Shown: positions 50,253 through 59,999, counted from the stretch's first letter. The stretch is 64,000 nucleotides of DNA from Ruminococcaceae bacterium KH2T8 (GCA_900111435.1 FOIY01000002.1:1-64000), one strand, 5' to 3'. Notes: a model not told the origin generated them from the sequence alone. Numbers and translations are program-made.

Positions 50253-50286
50253 AAGGCCATTTATCAGAAGATAGGTGGTCTTTTTG
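50253..50286 (+). terminator. Rho-independent terminator
   Basis: A 13-bp stem (50253-50265 with 50270-50282, loop AGAA) followed by five T. It lies between the 28-codon ORF and the GNAT gene, in the position of an attenuator. ATGGC at 50198-50202 inside the small ORF could pair with GCCAT in the left arm. Confidence 0.75.
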
Positions 50287-50322
50287 TTATATGAAAAACA
50301 CATATCAAAGGAGGAACTCAAA

Positions 50323-50865
50323 ATGGGAAACGATTCGAAAGACAAGAAGATCAGCTTCAGAAAACTTCGACAGGATGACGGCTATGAATGGTACACAGTC
50401 CTCGATGTAGTGTGGCGTGCTACATATAGTAATATCTTTCCGCAGGAAGTATTTGACGGGCGTGACGGCGCCAGGGAAGACAGGGCTCGCGGCTTTGATG
50501 CAGGTAAGTTCCTGGGAGAACGAAAGACAGCTTATGTTGCCGAGAGTGAAGGAAAGATAGTAGGAGTGATGTTCGGAACACTCGATTCCGATTACGAAGC
50601 CTTCAAGGGTGACTATGCCGATCTGGTGATCCTCTATGTATATCCGGAGTATCAGGGGATGGGCATAGGCACGGCACTGCGAGATATTTTCATCAAGTGG
50701 GCGAAGGAGAAAGATGCGAAGCGATATGTGGTCGGTGTGCTCAAGGATAATTCTCATGCCCGCAGGGTATATGAATCCTGGGGCGGAGAATTATCTGAAC
50801 ATGAGCACGATTTTACCGTGATGGGCGTCGGCTACCCGGAAGTCTTCTATACGTTCGACCTGTGA
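50323..50865 (+). CDS. GNAT N-acetyltransferase
   Basis: A 180-aa GNAT: LVILYVYPEYQGMGIGTALRDIF is the acetyl-CoA site and DNSHARRVYESWGGELSE the end of the fold. Target unknown. AAAGGAGG before ATG 50323 is preferred over the earlier ATG 50275. The small ORF and terminator precede it, so it may be conditionally expressed. Convergent with the ABC exporter with no gap. Confidence 0.9.
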   Translation: MGNDSKDKKISFRKLRQDDGYEWYTVLDVVWRATYSNIFPQEVFDGRDGAREDRARGFDAGKFLGERKTAYVAESEGKIVGVMFGTLDSDYEAFKGDYADLVILYVYPEYQGMGIGTALRDIFIKWAKEKDAKRYVVGVLKDNSHARRVYESWGGELSEHEHDFTVMGVGYPEVFYTFDL

Positions 50866-52578
50866 TCAAGCAACGGCGTAAAGTGCCTTGAAGTATCCGT
50901 CGTTGTCGATCAGTGTCTGGAAGTCGCCTTTCTCTTCGATCGTGCCGTCTTTTATGACGATTATCTCGTCGTAACGGCGAAGAAGAGATTCGTCGAGCGA
51001 GTGGGTAACGACGATCCTTGTCATGGAATCGAGGTCCAATATCTCGTTGATGACATCGTGGGAAGTCTTGGCATCAAGAGCCGAAGTAGCTTCATCTGCG
51101 ATAAGAAGAGATGAGTCCTTGAGAAGACTGCGGGCGATAGAGATCCTCTGCTTTTCACCACCTGAGAGGGCGTTGCCGTTCTCGCCGCATCGATAAGCTT
51201 CTCCGCGGTCATCTATGAGTTTACTGAGATGAGCTTTCTTGAGAGCTTCGTCTACTTTATCTCCCGAGAAATCGTGGAACATCGTGACGTTATCTCTTAT
51301 GGATGAATTGAATATGAATACATTCTGCTGAATGACGCTCATGATTTCGTAAAGCGAATCGGAGGATATGGACTTCAGGTCCTTCCCGTCGATCGTGATA
51401 TTGCCGCCGTAGTTGTTATCGGGAGACATCAGAAGATTCAGGAATGTTGATTTGCCGCTTCCGCTGCCGCCTACGATCGCATAGGATCTTCCGGGGAGGA
51501 ATTCGCAGTTGATGTCGTGGAGGACCTTCTTGTCGGAATCGTCGTATGAGAAGGATACATCCTTAAAGACGATGGCATCTTCGATCGTTCCTATCTCTGT
51601 CTCACCCTTGGAGCTGCTGTTCTCCGAGAGGGATGAAGCGAGCTTATCGATAAGGCAGGCTGCAGCTTTCCTGTTTGCCCAGAGCTTGGGAAGCTGTGAG
51701 AGCGGGTCGATCATGAAGTTAAGAAGGTTTACGAACATGAGAACTGATCCTGCCGTCATGCCCTGTCCTTTGAGCGTAAGATATGAGCCCATCAGGAATA
51801 CTCCGAGCTGAGCCATCGATCCCGTGATCAATCCGAGAGATGCTGCTACCGAGGAGACTTTCCTTAAATGACATTTGGAATCCTCGAGCTTTTGATCCTC
51901 CTGCTCGAAGAGTTCACAGACTCTGTCTTCGGCCTTAAAGCTCTTTATTACCTGAAAACCTCCGAGGCAGTCGCTGAGTGTCGACACGAATCCCGTATTT
52001 CTGTCGGAAACTTCTTTCTGGACTTTCGCCATCTTTTTGCCGAGTAAAGCCGATACGACGGTAGGTATCACCATGATGAGTATCGAGAAAGCCGTAAGGA
52101 CGGGGGAATAGACGAGCATAAGAACGAGTGCTCCCGTGAAGGAGACGATCTTAGTTGCCATTGGAAGTATAGATGACACATAGTTGGTCTCGATCGTAGT
52201 GGCATCATTGGTGAGTGCGGAAAGGTAGGATGCAGTCGTTTCGTTCCTGAAAGCAGAGAGCTGCTTGGACGAAAGGAATGAGAAAGCACTGCTCTTATAC
52301 TGTCTCATAGCTCTTCTTATGAATCTCGGTTCCGAATGATAATTAAGGATCGTCAGGATGATGGTAAATGCGATGAATCCGATGCATATCAGTATCATGT
52401 CTTCGAGCGTGGAACTGCTCTGTCCCGCCATCAGGTCGACGAGTTCCTTTAGGATCCGGGAGACCAGTAGTCCCGTTGTTCCTGACAGTATAGATGCGAT
52501 AAGTGCCATAAAAAAGGCGCAGTGATTCTTCCTGTGGAATTGTGATACCAATTCCACACGTGTGGATGTGTTCTTCAT
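50866..52578 (-). CDS. ABC exporter (fused permease and ATPase)
   Basis: A 570-aa half-transporter of the MsbA/LmrA type. Six helices (about 20-300), then an ATPase with GGSGSGKSTFLNLL, NALSGGEKQRISIARSLL and LLIADEATSALDAKT. AGAGGTATAAGAC before the ATG. 14 bases upstream is a matching XRE-TPR regulator, in the same direction. May export a peptide or toxic compound; no substrate gene adjacent. Confidence 0.93.
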   Translation of the reverse strand: MKNTSTRVELVSQFHRKNHCAFFMALIASILSGTTGLLVSRILKELVDLMAGQSSSTLEDMILICIGFIAFTIILTILNYHSEPRFIRRAMRQYKSSAFSFLSSKQLSAFRNETTASYLSALTNDATTIETNYVSSILPMATKIVSFTGALVLMLVYSPVLTAFSILIMVIPTVVSALLGKKMAKVQKEVSDRNTGFVSTLSDCLGGFQVIKSFKAEDRVCELFEQEDQKLEDSKCHLRKVSSVAASLGLITGSMAQLGVFLMGSYLTLKGQGMTAGSVLMFVNLLNFMIDPLSQLPKLWANRKAAACLIDKLASSLSENSSSKGETEIGTIEDAIVFKDVSFSYDDSDKKVLHDINCEFLPGRSYAIVGGSGSGKSTFLNLLMSPDNNYGGNITIDGKDLKSISSDSLYEIMSVIQQNVFIFNSSIRDNVTMFHDFSGDKVDEALKKAHLSKLIDDRGEAYRCGENGNALSGGEKQRISIARSLLKDSSLLIADEATSALDAKTSHDVINEILDLDSMTRIVVTHSLDESLLRRYDEIIVIKDGTIEEKGDFQTLIDNDGYFKALYAVA

Positions 52579-52591
52579 GTCTTATACCTCT

Positions 52592-53656
52592 TTACTTGAT
52601 GGATCTCCAGAGTTTCATGAGTTCTTTGGAATCTAATCTGGTTATCGAATTCTCGATGCTCTTGATGCATGTCTCGCCGGTGGTGTCATAGGCCATGCAC
52701 GGCTCGTCTATATCTATGAAGCGCTCTCTTCTGGCGTCATGATCAGGTGCCGCGTCAAATCTTTCGGCGATGATCTTTGCTTTTTTAAGATGCGATATGG
52801 CTTCGTCTTTCTTCTTTTCCTTTAGAGCGATATATGAAAGACCTGCCAGGTAGATGCAGTCGATCCTGTCCAGATAAAACGGATCCTCGTCTCGTCTGTA
52901 GAATGAGTTCTCATTAAGTCCTGTTTCGAGGATCGCACGTGCCTCCTTATAGTTTCTGGTGCCTATATAGCAGAGTGCCTTGCTGATCATAAGATTGATC
53001 TTCTTACCTATGAGGTTTACGAGCGAGTAGGACAGGTAGACTTCAGCTTCTTTGTATTTACCCTGTAGCGTGAGGATCGTTCCGATATCCGTATTGTAGA
53101 TATAACCTGCGTTGTGAGCCTTATATATCTCGAGGCTCTTATCGTATTCCTCCATCATCTGATAGATGCTTGCCAGGTGACCATAGAGGACAGTCGCGTC
53201 AATGGCAGGATCGTTGCTTTGATCGACCAGCCTGATTGCCTGTTCGTAGAGATCCCTGGCCTTGATGCAGTAATCTCTGTTGATATTGAACATTGCTCCG
53301 TAGGCTCTGTAGAGATATGCGCATTCGCTTACTACGCGGAAGTTGTTCGGGTATTTCTTAAGTGCCAGCTCGGCTTGTTCAGGACCTGACGGATCCATTC
53401 TGCGAGTGAGCTTTCGAAGGTTTTCCACGATCGCTTCGCTCCTGTTGTCGCTTACATCGAATCCTACGAGGGAGTCGAGCGAGATACCGAAGAAGTCAGC
53501 AAGTTCCATGAGTACTGTTATATCCGGAGTGGATAATCCGGCTTCCCACTTGTGGACTGCTCCGACTGAGATATTAAAGACGTCTGCCAGCTGTTCCTGG
53601 GTCAGGCCTTTCTCCTTTCGTAATGATCTGATGTTCATCGGAAGGTTGTTCTTCAT
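52592..53656 (-). CDS. XRE-family regulator with C-terminal TPR-like domain
   Basis: A 354-aa protein: HTH_XRE (about 8-65; GLTQEQLADVFNISVGAVHKWE) and a long helical TPR-like C-terminus (about 110-340) with repeated YKEA(E/R) and YxxLASIYQMMEEYDKSLEIYK motifs. Same plan as the protein at 12870. It probably regulates its own operon with the ABC exporter. AGGAGGAGC before the ATG. TAGTAT/TACTAT-type repeats lie upstream at about 53728-53775. Confidence 0.9.
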   Translation of the reverse strand: MKNNLPMNIRSLRKEKGLTQEQLADVFNISVGAVHKWEAGLSTPDITVLMELADFFGISLDSLVGFDVSDNRSEAIVENLRKLTRRMDPSGPEQAELALKKYPNNFRVVSECAYLYRAYGAMFNINRDYCIKARDLYEQAIRLVDQSNDPAIDATVLYGHLASIYQMMEEYDKSLEIYKAHNAGYIYNTDIGTILTLQGKYKEAEVYLSYSLVNLIGKKINLMISKALCYIGTRNYKEARAILETGLNENSFYRRDEDPFYLDRIDCIYLAGLSYIALKEKKKDEAISHLKKAKIIAERFDAAPDHDARRERFIDIDEPCMAYDTTGETCIKSIENSITRLDSKELMKLWRSIK

Positions 53657-53689
53657 GATCTTGCTCCTCCTGTACTGACGGTGTAGCTC

Positions 53690-53945
53690 TTACTGTCCTG
53701 ATTGTACAGGAATTTGTGATCGGATAGAAGATACAGATAGTACGATTAGTGTGGTTGTAATTATACTGATAGTATGGATTATATGATGAATGATTTTGCT
53801 TGCGACAGCGCCGTGCCCTTTTGTAACGCAGTAATATCAGTGCTTTTCTGTAAATCCCATTTAGTTTTAAGATTATTCTTGAAAAGAATTTTAAATCATA
53901 TTAGCCTTGATATGGACGTCCTATCAAACCGTAAAAGGAGACATA
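53690..53945. other. Intergenic region between divergent genes
   Basis: About 290 bases between the XRE gene (minus) and the serine hydrolase (plus). Contains CCTG-ATTGTA-CAGG (53697-53710) and repeats ACAGATAGTACGA and ACTGATAGTATGG (about 53730 and 53764), which could be operators of the XRE regulator. An in-frame extension to 53774 exists but has no ribosome site and is not expected to be coding. Confidence 0.4.
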
Positions 53946-53947
53946 AG

Positions 53948-54928
53948 ATGAACAGGGAAGAACTGCACAAGTTCATAGCGGAAAGTAAGGGAAATGAGAG
54001 TAATATATGCCAGATATGCGCCATAAAGAACGGCGAGATCGTTTATGAGGATCAGTGGCACGGGTATAAAGCGGATGATGCCGTACACGTCATGTCTGTC
54101 ACTAAGGGCATTATGGCTCTTCTGACGGGTATTGCGATCGATAAGGGTGCTATCAGGAGTGTTGATCAGCATGTTCTCGATTTCTTTCCCGATTATGAGG
54201 TAAAAAGAGGCGAGAAGACTATATACGATGTAACGATAAGGCACCTTCTCACGATGACGGCACCTTATAAGTATCGTTCTGAACCGTGGAAGAAGGTCTG
54301 TACGTCTGAAGACTGGACGAAGACTACGCTCGATTTTCTGGGTGGCCGTAAAGGGATCACGGGAGAGTTTAAGTACGCTACGATCGGGATACAGATCCTT
54401 GCGGGTGTTATCGAGAATGCCACAGGAGAGAATTGCCTTGAATTCGCAAATAAGAATCTGTTCGAACCTCTCGGTCTTGCCCCGCGCATCTCTCACGGGG
54501 ACAGTGATAAGGACGATCAGATGAACTATGTGATGAATAAGGAGCCCAAGAAGAAAGAATGGTATACGGACCCTACTGGTACGGTGACTGCAGGATGGGG
54601 TATCTGCCTGTCAGCCCGTGATATGGCCGTGATAGGCGATATGGTGTTGCAGGGCGGCAAAGGGATAGTTTCATCAAAGTATATAAGCGAGATGCTCACA
54701 CCTCGCTTAAAGCTCGGAGAGAAATTCGGCTTCATGGAATACGGATATCTGTGGTACAAACCGTATGAGGATAGGGAGGTCTATGCGGCCTTAGGCGACA
54801 GCGGCAACGCGATATACGTTAATAAGGAGAAGGGCATCACGGTCGGTGTTACCGGAACATTTAAGCCTCTGATATTCGACAGGGTAGAGTTCATAGAGAA
54901 GCGGATACTTCCGCAGGTAATGCTATAA
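53948..54928 (+). CDS. Serine hydrolase (class C beta-lactamase-like)
   Basis: A 326-aa beta-lactamase/DD-peptidase fold protein: VMSVTKGIMALL gives the SxxK nucleophile, KYATIGIQILAGVIE is the YxN-equivalent (Tyr-Ala-Thr), and GDSGNAIYVNKEKG lies where KTG is expected. No signal peptide, so probably a cytoplasmic esterase rather than a penicillinase. AAAGGAG before ATG 53948. Its stop TAA overlaps the extended -10 TGCTATAAT (54921-54929) of the next gene. Confidence 0.9.
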   Translation: MNREELHKFIAESKGNESNICQICAIKNGEIVYEDQWHGYKADDAVHVMSVTKGIMALLTGIAIDKGAIRSVDQHVLDFFPDYEVKRGEKTIYDVTIRHLLTMTAPYKYRSEPWKKVCTSEDWTKTTLDFLGGRKGITGEFKYATIGIQILAGVIENATGENCLEFANKNLFEPLGLAPRISHGDSDKDDQMNYVMNKEPKKKEWYTDPTGTVTAGWGICLSARDMAVIGDMVLQGGKGIVSSKYISEMLTPRLKLGEKFGFMEYGYLWYKPYEDREVYAALGDSGNAIYVNKEKGITVGVTGTFKPLIFDRVEFIEKRILPQVML

Positions 54929-54959
54929 TCAGGAAAAGAACTGAGATGGAGTAAAGGAT

Positions 54960-55646
54960 ATGACGGTTAAAGATCTTGAGAAGATGCTCTTTGAGTATCA
55001 GGACAGTGAATATGCAGATTTCTCGGCTAAGCTCATGCCTACGGTTCCGAGAGAAAAGATGATCGGCATCAGGTCCCCCGAGTACAAGAAGATCATAAAG
55101 AGGATAAAGGATGATCCGGTTATCCCGAAGTTCATGTCCTCGCTCCCTCATAAGTGGCATGAGGAGAATGTGCTTCACGCCGCGCTGATCAATAAGATGA
55201 AGGATTACGATGAGTGTATCAAGGCTCTCGAGGATTTCATGCCCTATATCGATAACTGGGCGGTAAATGATTCGATCAATCCGAACTGCTTTAAGAAGCA
55301 TCACGCTGAACTGATCGATAAGGTAAATAGCTGGATGCTGTCGGAAGAGACATATGTCAGAAGGTGCGCCATGAAGGTGCTTATGGCCAATTACCTGGAT
55401 GATGACTTCAGGCCTGAATATCTAGATCTGCCTGCCGATCTTCGATCCGATGAGTATTATGTGAACATCATGACGGCATGGCTCTTTGCAGAGGCCTTGA
55501 CCAAGCAGTGGGATACGGCCGTTAAGTATATCGAGGATCAAAGACTCGATAAATGGACTCACAATAAAGCTATCCAGAAGGCGCGCGAGAGTCGCAGGAT
55601 CTCCGAGGAGAGGAAAGAATACCTGAATTCGCTCAAGATAAAGTAA
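54960..55646 (+). CDS. AlkD-like DNA alkylation repair protein
   Basis: A 228-aa HEAT-like repeat glycosylase. The conserved DNWAVNDSIN and IKAMMNLLL-type patterns (here WTHNKAIQKARESRRIS, with active-site Asp in DNWAVNDS) fit the AlkD family, which removes bulky alkyl bases from DNA. AAAGGAT precedes ATG 54960, with short spacing. Extended -10 TGCTATAAT at 54921-54929. Confidence 0.88.
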   Translation: MTVKDLEKMLFEYQDSEYADFSAKLMPTVPREKMIGIRSPEYKKIIKRIKDDPVIPKFMSSLPHKWHEENVLHAALINKMKDYDECIKALEDFMPYIDNWAVNDSINPNCFKKHHAELIDKVNSWMLSEETYVRRCAMKVLMANYLDDDFRPEYLDLPADLRSDEYYVNIMTAWLFAEALTKQWDTAVKYIEDQRLDKWTHNKAIQKARESRRISEERKEYLNSLKIK

Positions 55647-55766
55647 TGTTCATAATCAGTTAAAGAAGAGGCTTTATTTTATTGATATTTGAGGCAGTTA
55701 TGAAAGGTATAATGGGATAAGGGATGGTGTATATCCCGTCTCGAGATCGATAACGGGGGCGAAGGT

Positions 55767-57680
55767 ATGAACAGACGAATAGCCGTGTTTACCAATGGAT
55801 TCAGTAATGAATTTATTGAGAATGTGCTTACGGGTCTGCAGAACAGAGCCGCGGAAGACGGCTTTGATATCTTTGTCTATGTTACTTATTGTTCCCCGAA
55901 TGACCATGAACTCCAAAATAAGTGTCAGCTCAATATCTTCCATCTTCCGGAGCCTATGGATTTTGACGGGGCGATAATGCTCACCAATACATATAATTTA
56001 CCAGCTGAGCAGGAGCGTGTATGCGCGCGCTTTCAACGGGCAGGAGTCCCGATGCTCTCGCTCGAGGTTGAAGTCCCCGATATGTCATGTATAAAGACCG
56101 AGAATTATAAGGGTGTATATGATCTGGCCGTGCATCTTGTTGAGCACCATAAAGCTAAGAAGTTCATGTTCGTCAACGGTATCGCCGGTAATGTCGAAAA
56201 TGCGATCAGACGTCATGCTCTTATCGACGTGCTCAAAGAGCATGATCTGGAGCTCCTCGATGAATTGCATTGTGACTTCGGATTTTATACCTCATATATC
56301 CAGATGCGCGAATATCTTGATGCAGGTAAGGAGCTTCCCGATGCTATCGTATGTGCCAATGACAATATGGCGCTCGGCGTTAATTCCGCTCTGTCGGATA
56401 AGGGATACAGTGTTCCCGAAGATGTTCTGCTCACGGGATTTGACATGATAAAGGAAGGACAGAATACGTTCCCGATAATCTCGACGGTCGCAAGAGGCTG
56501 GAAGAAATTCGGCGAACTTGCTTATGAGAAGCTCAGATATCAGATGAAACATCCCCGCGAGCGTTTCACGGAGGAGTATCATTCGTATTTCGTGCCATCG
56601 GAAAGCTGCGGATGTCCTGCATCCGAGGAAGCTGCCAAGAATCGTTTCGGTGCGATCAGGAGTTCGTACTTTGATTCATTGCAGCAGAACATAATGGATG
56701 TCTTTTTCCAGCGAATGACCATCTCACTTTCTTTCGCTACGCAAAAAGAGGATTTCTATGAAAAAGGAATAAAGAATACAAATGATGTACCTCTGATGGG
56801 AGCCGATTACTGCATCTGCACCGAGCCGAACTTCTTCGAACTCGATGATGATCAGTATCCCTCGCGTATCAGAGGCTACAGTTCGAATATGGATATCCTC
56901 TACGAGCGCCGAGGTGGAAAGAGCATGCCGCTTCGTCAGTTTGACCCGAAGACGCTCTATCCCGATTATGTGCGTGAGGAGGGAAAGTCGAATATATACG
57001 TCTTTGCACCTCTTAATTACCTCAATTACATAATCGGTTTTGTTGCCATTAAGAATTCGCCTGCGCTCCTCTATAACATAAGCCTGACGAAATATCTGAA
57101 GAATATGGACGCATTGCTCTTTAATATGCGTCGTCATATATTCGCCGAGAAGGCGAATCATGAGCTAAAGCAGATCTATATGACGGATGCTCTGACCGGG
57201 ATCTATAATCGAACCGGTTGCCAGAAGGTGCTCTATGATTTTATCTCATCGCAAAAGGAGAATGGTCAGAGATCTATATTGGTATTTGCGGATATCGACA
57301 GGATGAAGACGATAAATGACGTCTACGGACACCTGAACGGCGACCTTGCAATAAAGGCAACTGCTGAGGCTTTTACGAGATATTCGCCGAACGACTGGTT
57401 GTTCGGAAGGTACGGCGGTGACGAGTTCATCGCAGTTGGTTCTTGCCCTGATGATGATGCCATCGATTCTCTGATCAGGGAGATCTCGGAGTCCATGAGC
57501 GATGAGTTTAAGTCTCTTAATCTGAACTTCATGCTCCATGCGAGTATCGGTTATGCAGTTATCGAACCCGGTGATGACGGGAAGATCGACGATTATATCG
57601 ACCGCGCTGATAAATATATGTATGCCGAGAAGGAAAAGTATCATAAGTATATCGATTCGATAAATCCGCCGAAGCCTTAA
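55767..57680 (+). CDS. Diguanylate cyclase with LacI-like sensor domain
   Basis: A 637-aa protein. Residues about 1-280 are a Peripla_BP_3/LacI-type ligand domain (PDAIVCANDNMALGVNSALSDKGYSVPEDVLLTGFD) with no helix-turn-helix and no signal peptide. A middle region of unclear fold follows (about 290-460), then GGDEF (about 470-637) with LTGIYNRTG, FADIDRMKTINDVYGH and YGGDEF. The signature is exact, so it should make cyclic di-GMP. It probably couples an intracellular ligand to the second messenger. GGGGGCGAAGG before ATG 55767. Confidence 0.92.
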   Translation: MNRRIAVFTNGFSNEFIENVLTGLQNRAAEDGFDIFVYVTYCSPNDHELQNKCQLNIFHLPEPMDFDGAIMLTNTYNLPAEQERVCARFQRAGVPMLSLEVEVPDMSCIKTENYKGVYDLAVHLVEHHKAKKFMFVNGIAGNVENAIRRHALIDVLKEHDLELLDELHCDFGFYTSYIQMREYLDAGKELPDAIVCANDNMALGVNSALSDKGYSVPEDVLLTGFDMIKEGQNTFPIISTVARGWKKFGELAYEKLRYQMKHPRERFTEEYHSYFVPSESCGCPASEEAAKNRFGAIRSSYFDSLQQNIMDVFFQRMTISLSFATQKEDFYEKGIKNTNDVPLMGADYCICTEPNFFELDDDQYPSRIRGYSSNMDILYERRGGKSMPLRQFDPKTLYPDYVREEGKSNIYVFAPLNYLNYIIGFVAIKNSPALLYNISLTKYLKNMDALLFNMRRHIFAEKANHELKQIYMTDALTGIYNRTGCQKVLYDFISSQKENGQRSILVFADIDRMKTINDVYGHLNGDLAIKATAEAFTRYSPNDWLFGRYGGDEFIAVGSCPDDDAIDSLIREISESMSDEFKSLNLNFMLHASIGYAVIEPGDDGKIDDYIDRADKYMYAEKEKYHKYIDSINPPKP

Positions 57681-57766
57681 GGAAGATGAGAAGATAAATA
57701 CAGATTAGTTGTATAATCAGATTGTAGGTATCGGAATCATCAAGGATAAGAGGACGGATATTTTTC

Positions 57767-59152
57767 ATGGCAGATTTTACGGTTTCCAAGTCTCATAAGT
57801 GTCCTTCGTGCGGCGGAAAACTCATTTTTGAGCCTGATACTCAGGAGCTGAAATGTGACTTTTGCGGCAACAGTTACAGCCCCGAAAAGCTCGAGCTCAT
57901 GGAGCAGATCATTCCGATCGATGTAGGAGAAGCGGATGCGGCTGAAGACGATAAATGTGAGGTCGTCTGTGATAACTGCGGTGCCGTGTTGATCACTGAT
58001 AATAATACGGTGTCGACATTCTGTGCTTTCTGCGGTTCGCCGGCTGTCATAAGCAGGAGACTTCAAAAGCAGTTCAGACCTCAATACATCATACCGTTCA
58101 AGATCACTAAGGAAGAAGCAGCCGAGAAGTTCGTGGAATTTGCAAAGACGCGAAAGTATGTGCCGCGTGATTACTTTGATCGAAAGAACCTCGATAATAT
58201 CCAAGGCATCTATGTTCCATTCTGGGTAGTAAGTTCGAGATGTCAGGGTAACGTACGAGGCGAGGGCTATAAGAAAAGGGTCGCATCGACCGATAAATAT
58301 GTTCTGATGGCCGACTTTGACGTTAAGTATAATAATGTGCCTTTCGACGGTTCGGCAGAGATCGCCGATGATCTTATGGAAGCGGTCGAGCCCTTTGATA
58401 TATCTCAAAGAGAGGCCTTTAATACGTCGTATCTGCAGGGTTTTTACGCGCAGAAGTTTAATCTCACGACTGAAGATATGAGCGATCGTATCATGGTAAG
58501 GATGGAGAAGTATGCGCGTGAGACGGCAGCACTTTCGTTTCATGAATATGATTCGATCAAGACGGGAGCTTGTGCGATAAGACCTTATGATCTCGAACAG
58601 ACATATGCTCTTTATCCCATATGGTTTCTTAATTACAGATATAACGGCGGTAACTACAGGATTGCCATCAACGGCCAGACCGGTAAAGCAGACGGTTATC
58701 TGCCGGTAGACCGCTTTAAGAGAAGTATACGTCTTATAGCACACAGGATCGTAGATGTCCTCTGCTGTATCCTTGCTATATTGCCCGTGGCTGCGCTGCT
58801 GTTTGGGTTATTCATGTTGGGAATGCATCTTATTAATTCCGGAGGATTCATGATCGCGCTGCTGGTTGCAGTCTGCATAAGCCTTCCACTGATCGGCATG
58901 GGTGTATTCGGTAACAGATTCAAATTTGATATAGGAGGAAAGACCTCTACTTTGTCCGAGATGATGACAAGACCGATCACACGGATGTTCCTTAAGAGAA
59001 GGGAATCCTATGACAGGATCTATAATGAGTCGAATATGCCGGTCGGCAACAGACCTTCGGCCAGCGAGTATTATGACCCGAGTGCAAAGGTAAATGTAGA
59101 AGTTTCCGAGCTCTTCAGCAATTCGGAAAATCTCGTGACGGGTGATAACTGA
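57767..59152 (+). CDS. Double zinc-ribbon membrane protein
   Basis: A 461-aa protein: first ribbon CPSCGGKLIFEPDTQELKCDFCG (about 9-33), second CDNCGAVLITDNNTVSTFCAFCG (about 67-87), an alpha/beta body (IPFWVVSSRCQGNVRGEG region at about 150) and two helices (about 326-385). Function unknown; similar proteins are often named TFIIB-type zinc ribbon. GAGGACGG before ATG 57767. The next gene begins one base after its stop. Confidence 0.82.
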   Translation: MADFTVSKSHKCPSCGGKLIFEPDTQELKCDFCGNSYSPEKLELMEQIIPIDVGEADAAEDDKCEVVCDNCGAVLITDNNTVSTFCAFCGSPAVISRRLQKQFRPQYIIPFKITKEEAAEKFVEFAKTRKYVPRDYFDRKNLDNIQGIYVPFWVVSSRCQGNVRGEGYKKRVASTDKYVLMADFDVKYNNVPFDGSAEIADDLMEAVEPFDISQREAFNTSYLQGFYAQKFNLTTEDMSDRIMVRMEKYARETAALSFHEYDSIKTGACAIRPYDLEQTYALYPIWFLNYRYNGGNYRIAINGQTGKADGYLPVDRFKRSIRLIAHRIVDVLCCILAILPVAALLFGLFMLGMHLINSGGFMIALLVAVCISLPLIGMGVFGNRFKFDIGGKTSTLSEMMTRPITRMFLKRRESYDRIYNESNMPVGNRPSASEYYDPSAKVNVEVSELFSNSENLVTGDN

Positions 59153-59153
59153 T

Positions 59154-59999
59154 ATGAACCTTATCAAGATAGAAGACATTAATGCATCAGAGCTTGATGT
59201 GTTTATAAGAAATACGGAGAATCAGCTTCGAAGTTACTATGATTCCGGCGAGGGCATCTTTGTGGCAGAGAGCGCTTATGTGATAATGCGTGCCATCGAG
59301 GCAGGGTACGAGCCTTTATCGATGCTCGTCGAGTCTGACCGACTGGAAAATGAGGCTATACCTGTCTTTGAGACAGTTGAAAGATACTGCGGTGAAGAGA
59401 AGAAAGATACGCTTCCGATATATGTCGCAGATCGCTCGATCGTGATAAATATAACGGGACACAAGCTGGTGCGCGGCATGTGGATGACATTTCGCCGTCG
59501 GCCCGAGATGTCGGTCCGGGAATTCTGCAGCGACAAAAAGCGTATAGTTGTCATGATGGATGTCGTTAATCCCACTAATGTCGGAGCGATAATAAGGTCA
59601 GCCGCGGCTCTGGGGATGGACGGTGTGCTCCTTACGCATCCTTCCGTAGATCCACTGACGAGGCGCTCCTCGCGAGTCAGCATGGGTACTGTATTTCAGA
59701 TTCCGTGGACTAAGGCTACCTGGGAGGAGTCACAGGGCATATCTCTTATAGAGCAGCTGCAGTCATACGGATATAAAACAGTAGCGATGGCGCTTACCGA
59801 AGATTCGACAAGTATAGATAATGACGAGATCCGCGCAAACGAAAAGCTCGCAGTTGTTCTCGGTACCGAAGGGACGGGCCTTCCGAAGGAAGTCATCGCA
59901 GCCTGCGATTATCGCGTCATGATCCCCATGTATCACGGGGTGGATTCTTTGAATGTCGCCGCTGCGAGCGCGGTCAGCTTTTGGGAATTGCTGAAATAG
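59154..59999 (+). CDS. TrmH-family rRNA/tRNA methyltransferase
   Basis: A 281-aa SPOUT methyltransferase. VMMDVVNPTNVGAIIRSAAALG, VVLGTEGTGLPKEVIAACD and IPMYHGVDSLNVAAASAV are the three SpoU motifs of the knotted domain; an N-terminal substrate domain precedes them. 2'-O-methylates a ribose in RNA; target unknown. ATG 59154, with GGGTGAT 8 bases upstream, is preferred over GTG 59142. Ends overlapping the HAD gene on the other strand by 26 bases. Confidence 0.92.
   Translation: MNLIKIEDINASELDVFIRNTENQLRSYYDSGEGIFVAESAYVIMRAIEAGYEPLSMLVESDRLENEAIPVFETVERYCGEEKKDTLPIYVADRSIVINITGHKLVRGMWMTFRRRPEMSVREFCSDKKRIVVMMDVVNPTNVGAIIRSAAALGMDGVLLTHPSVDPLTRRSSRVSMGTVFQIPWTKATWEESQGISLIEQLQSYGYKTVAMALTEDSTSIDNDEIRANEKLAVVLGTEGTGLPKEVIAACDYRVMIPMYHGVDSLNVAAASAVSFWELLK

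Noticed and set aside
57767-59152. PriA helicase, because of the zinc ribbons
   Set aside because: There is no helicase motif; it is a membrane protein with two zinc ribbons.
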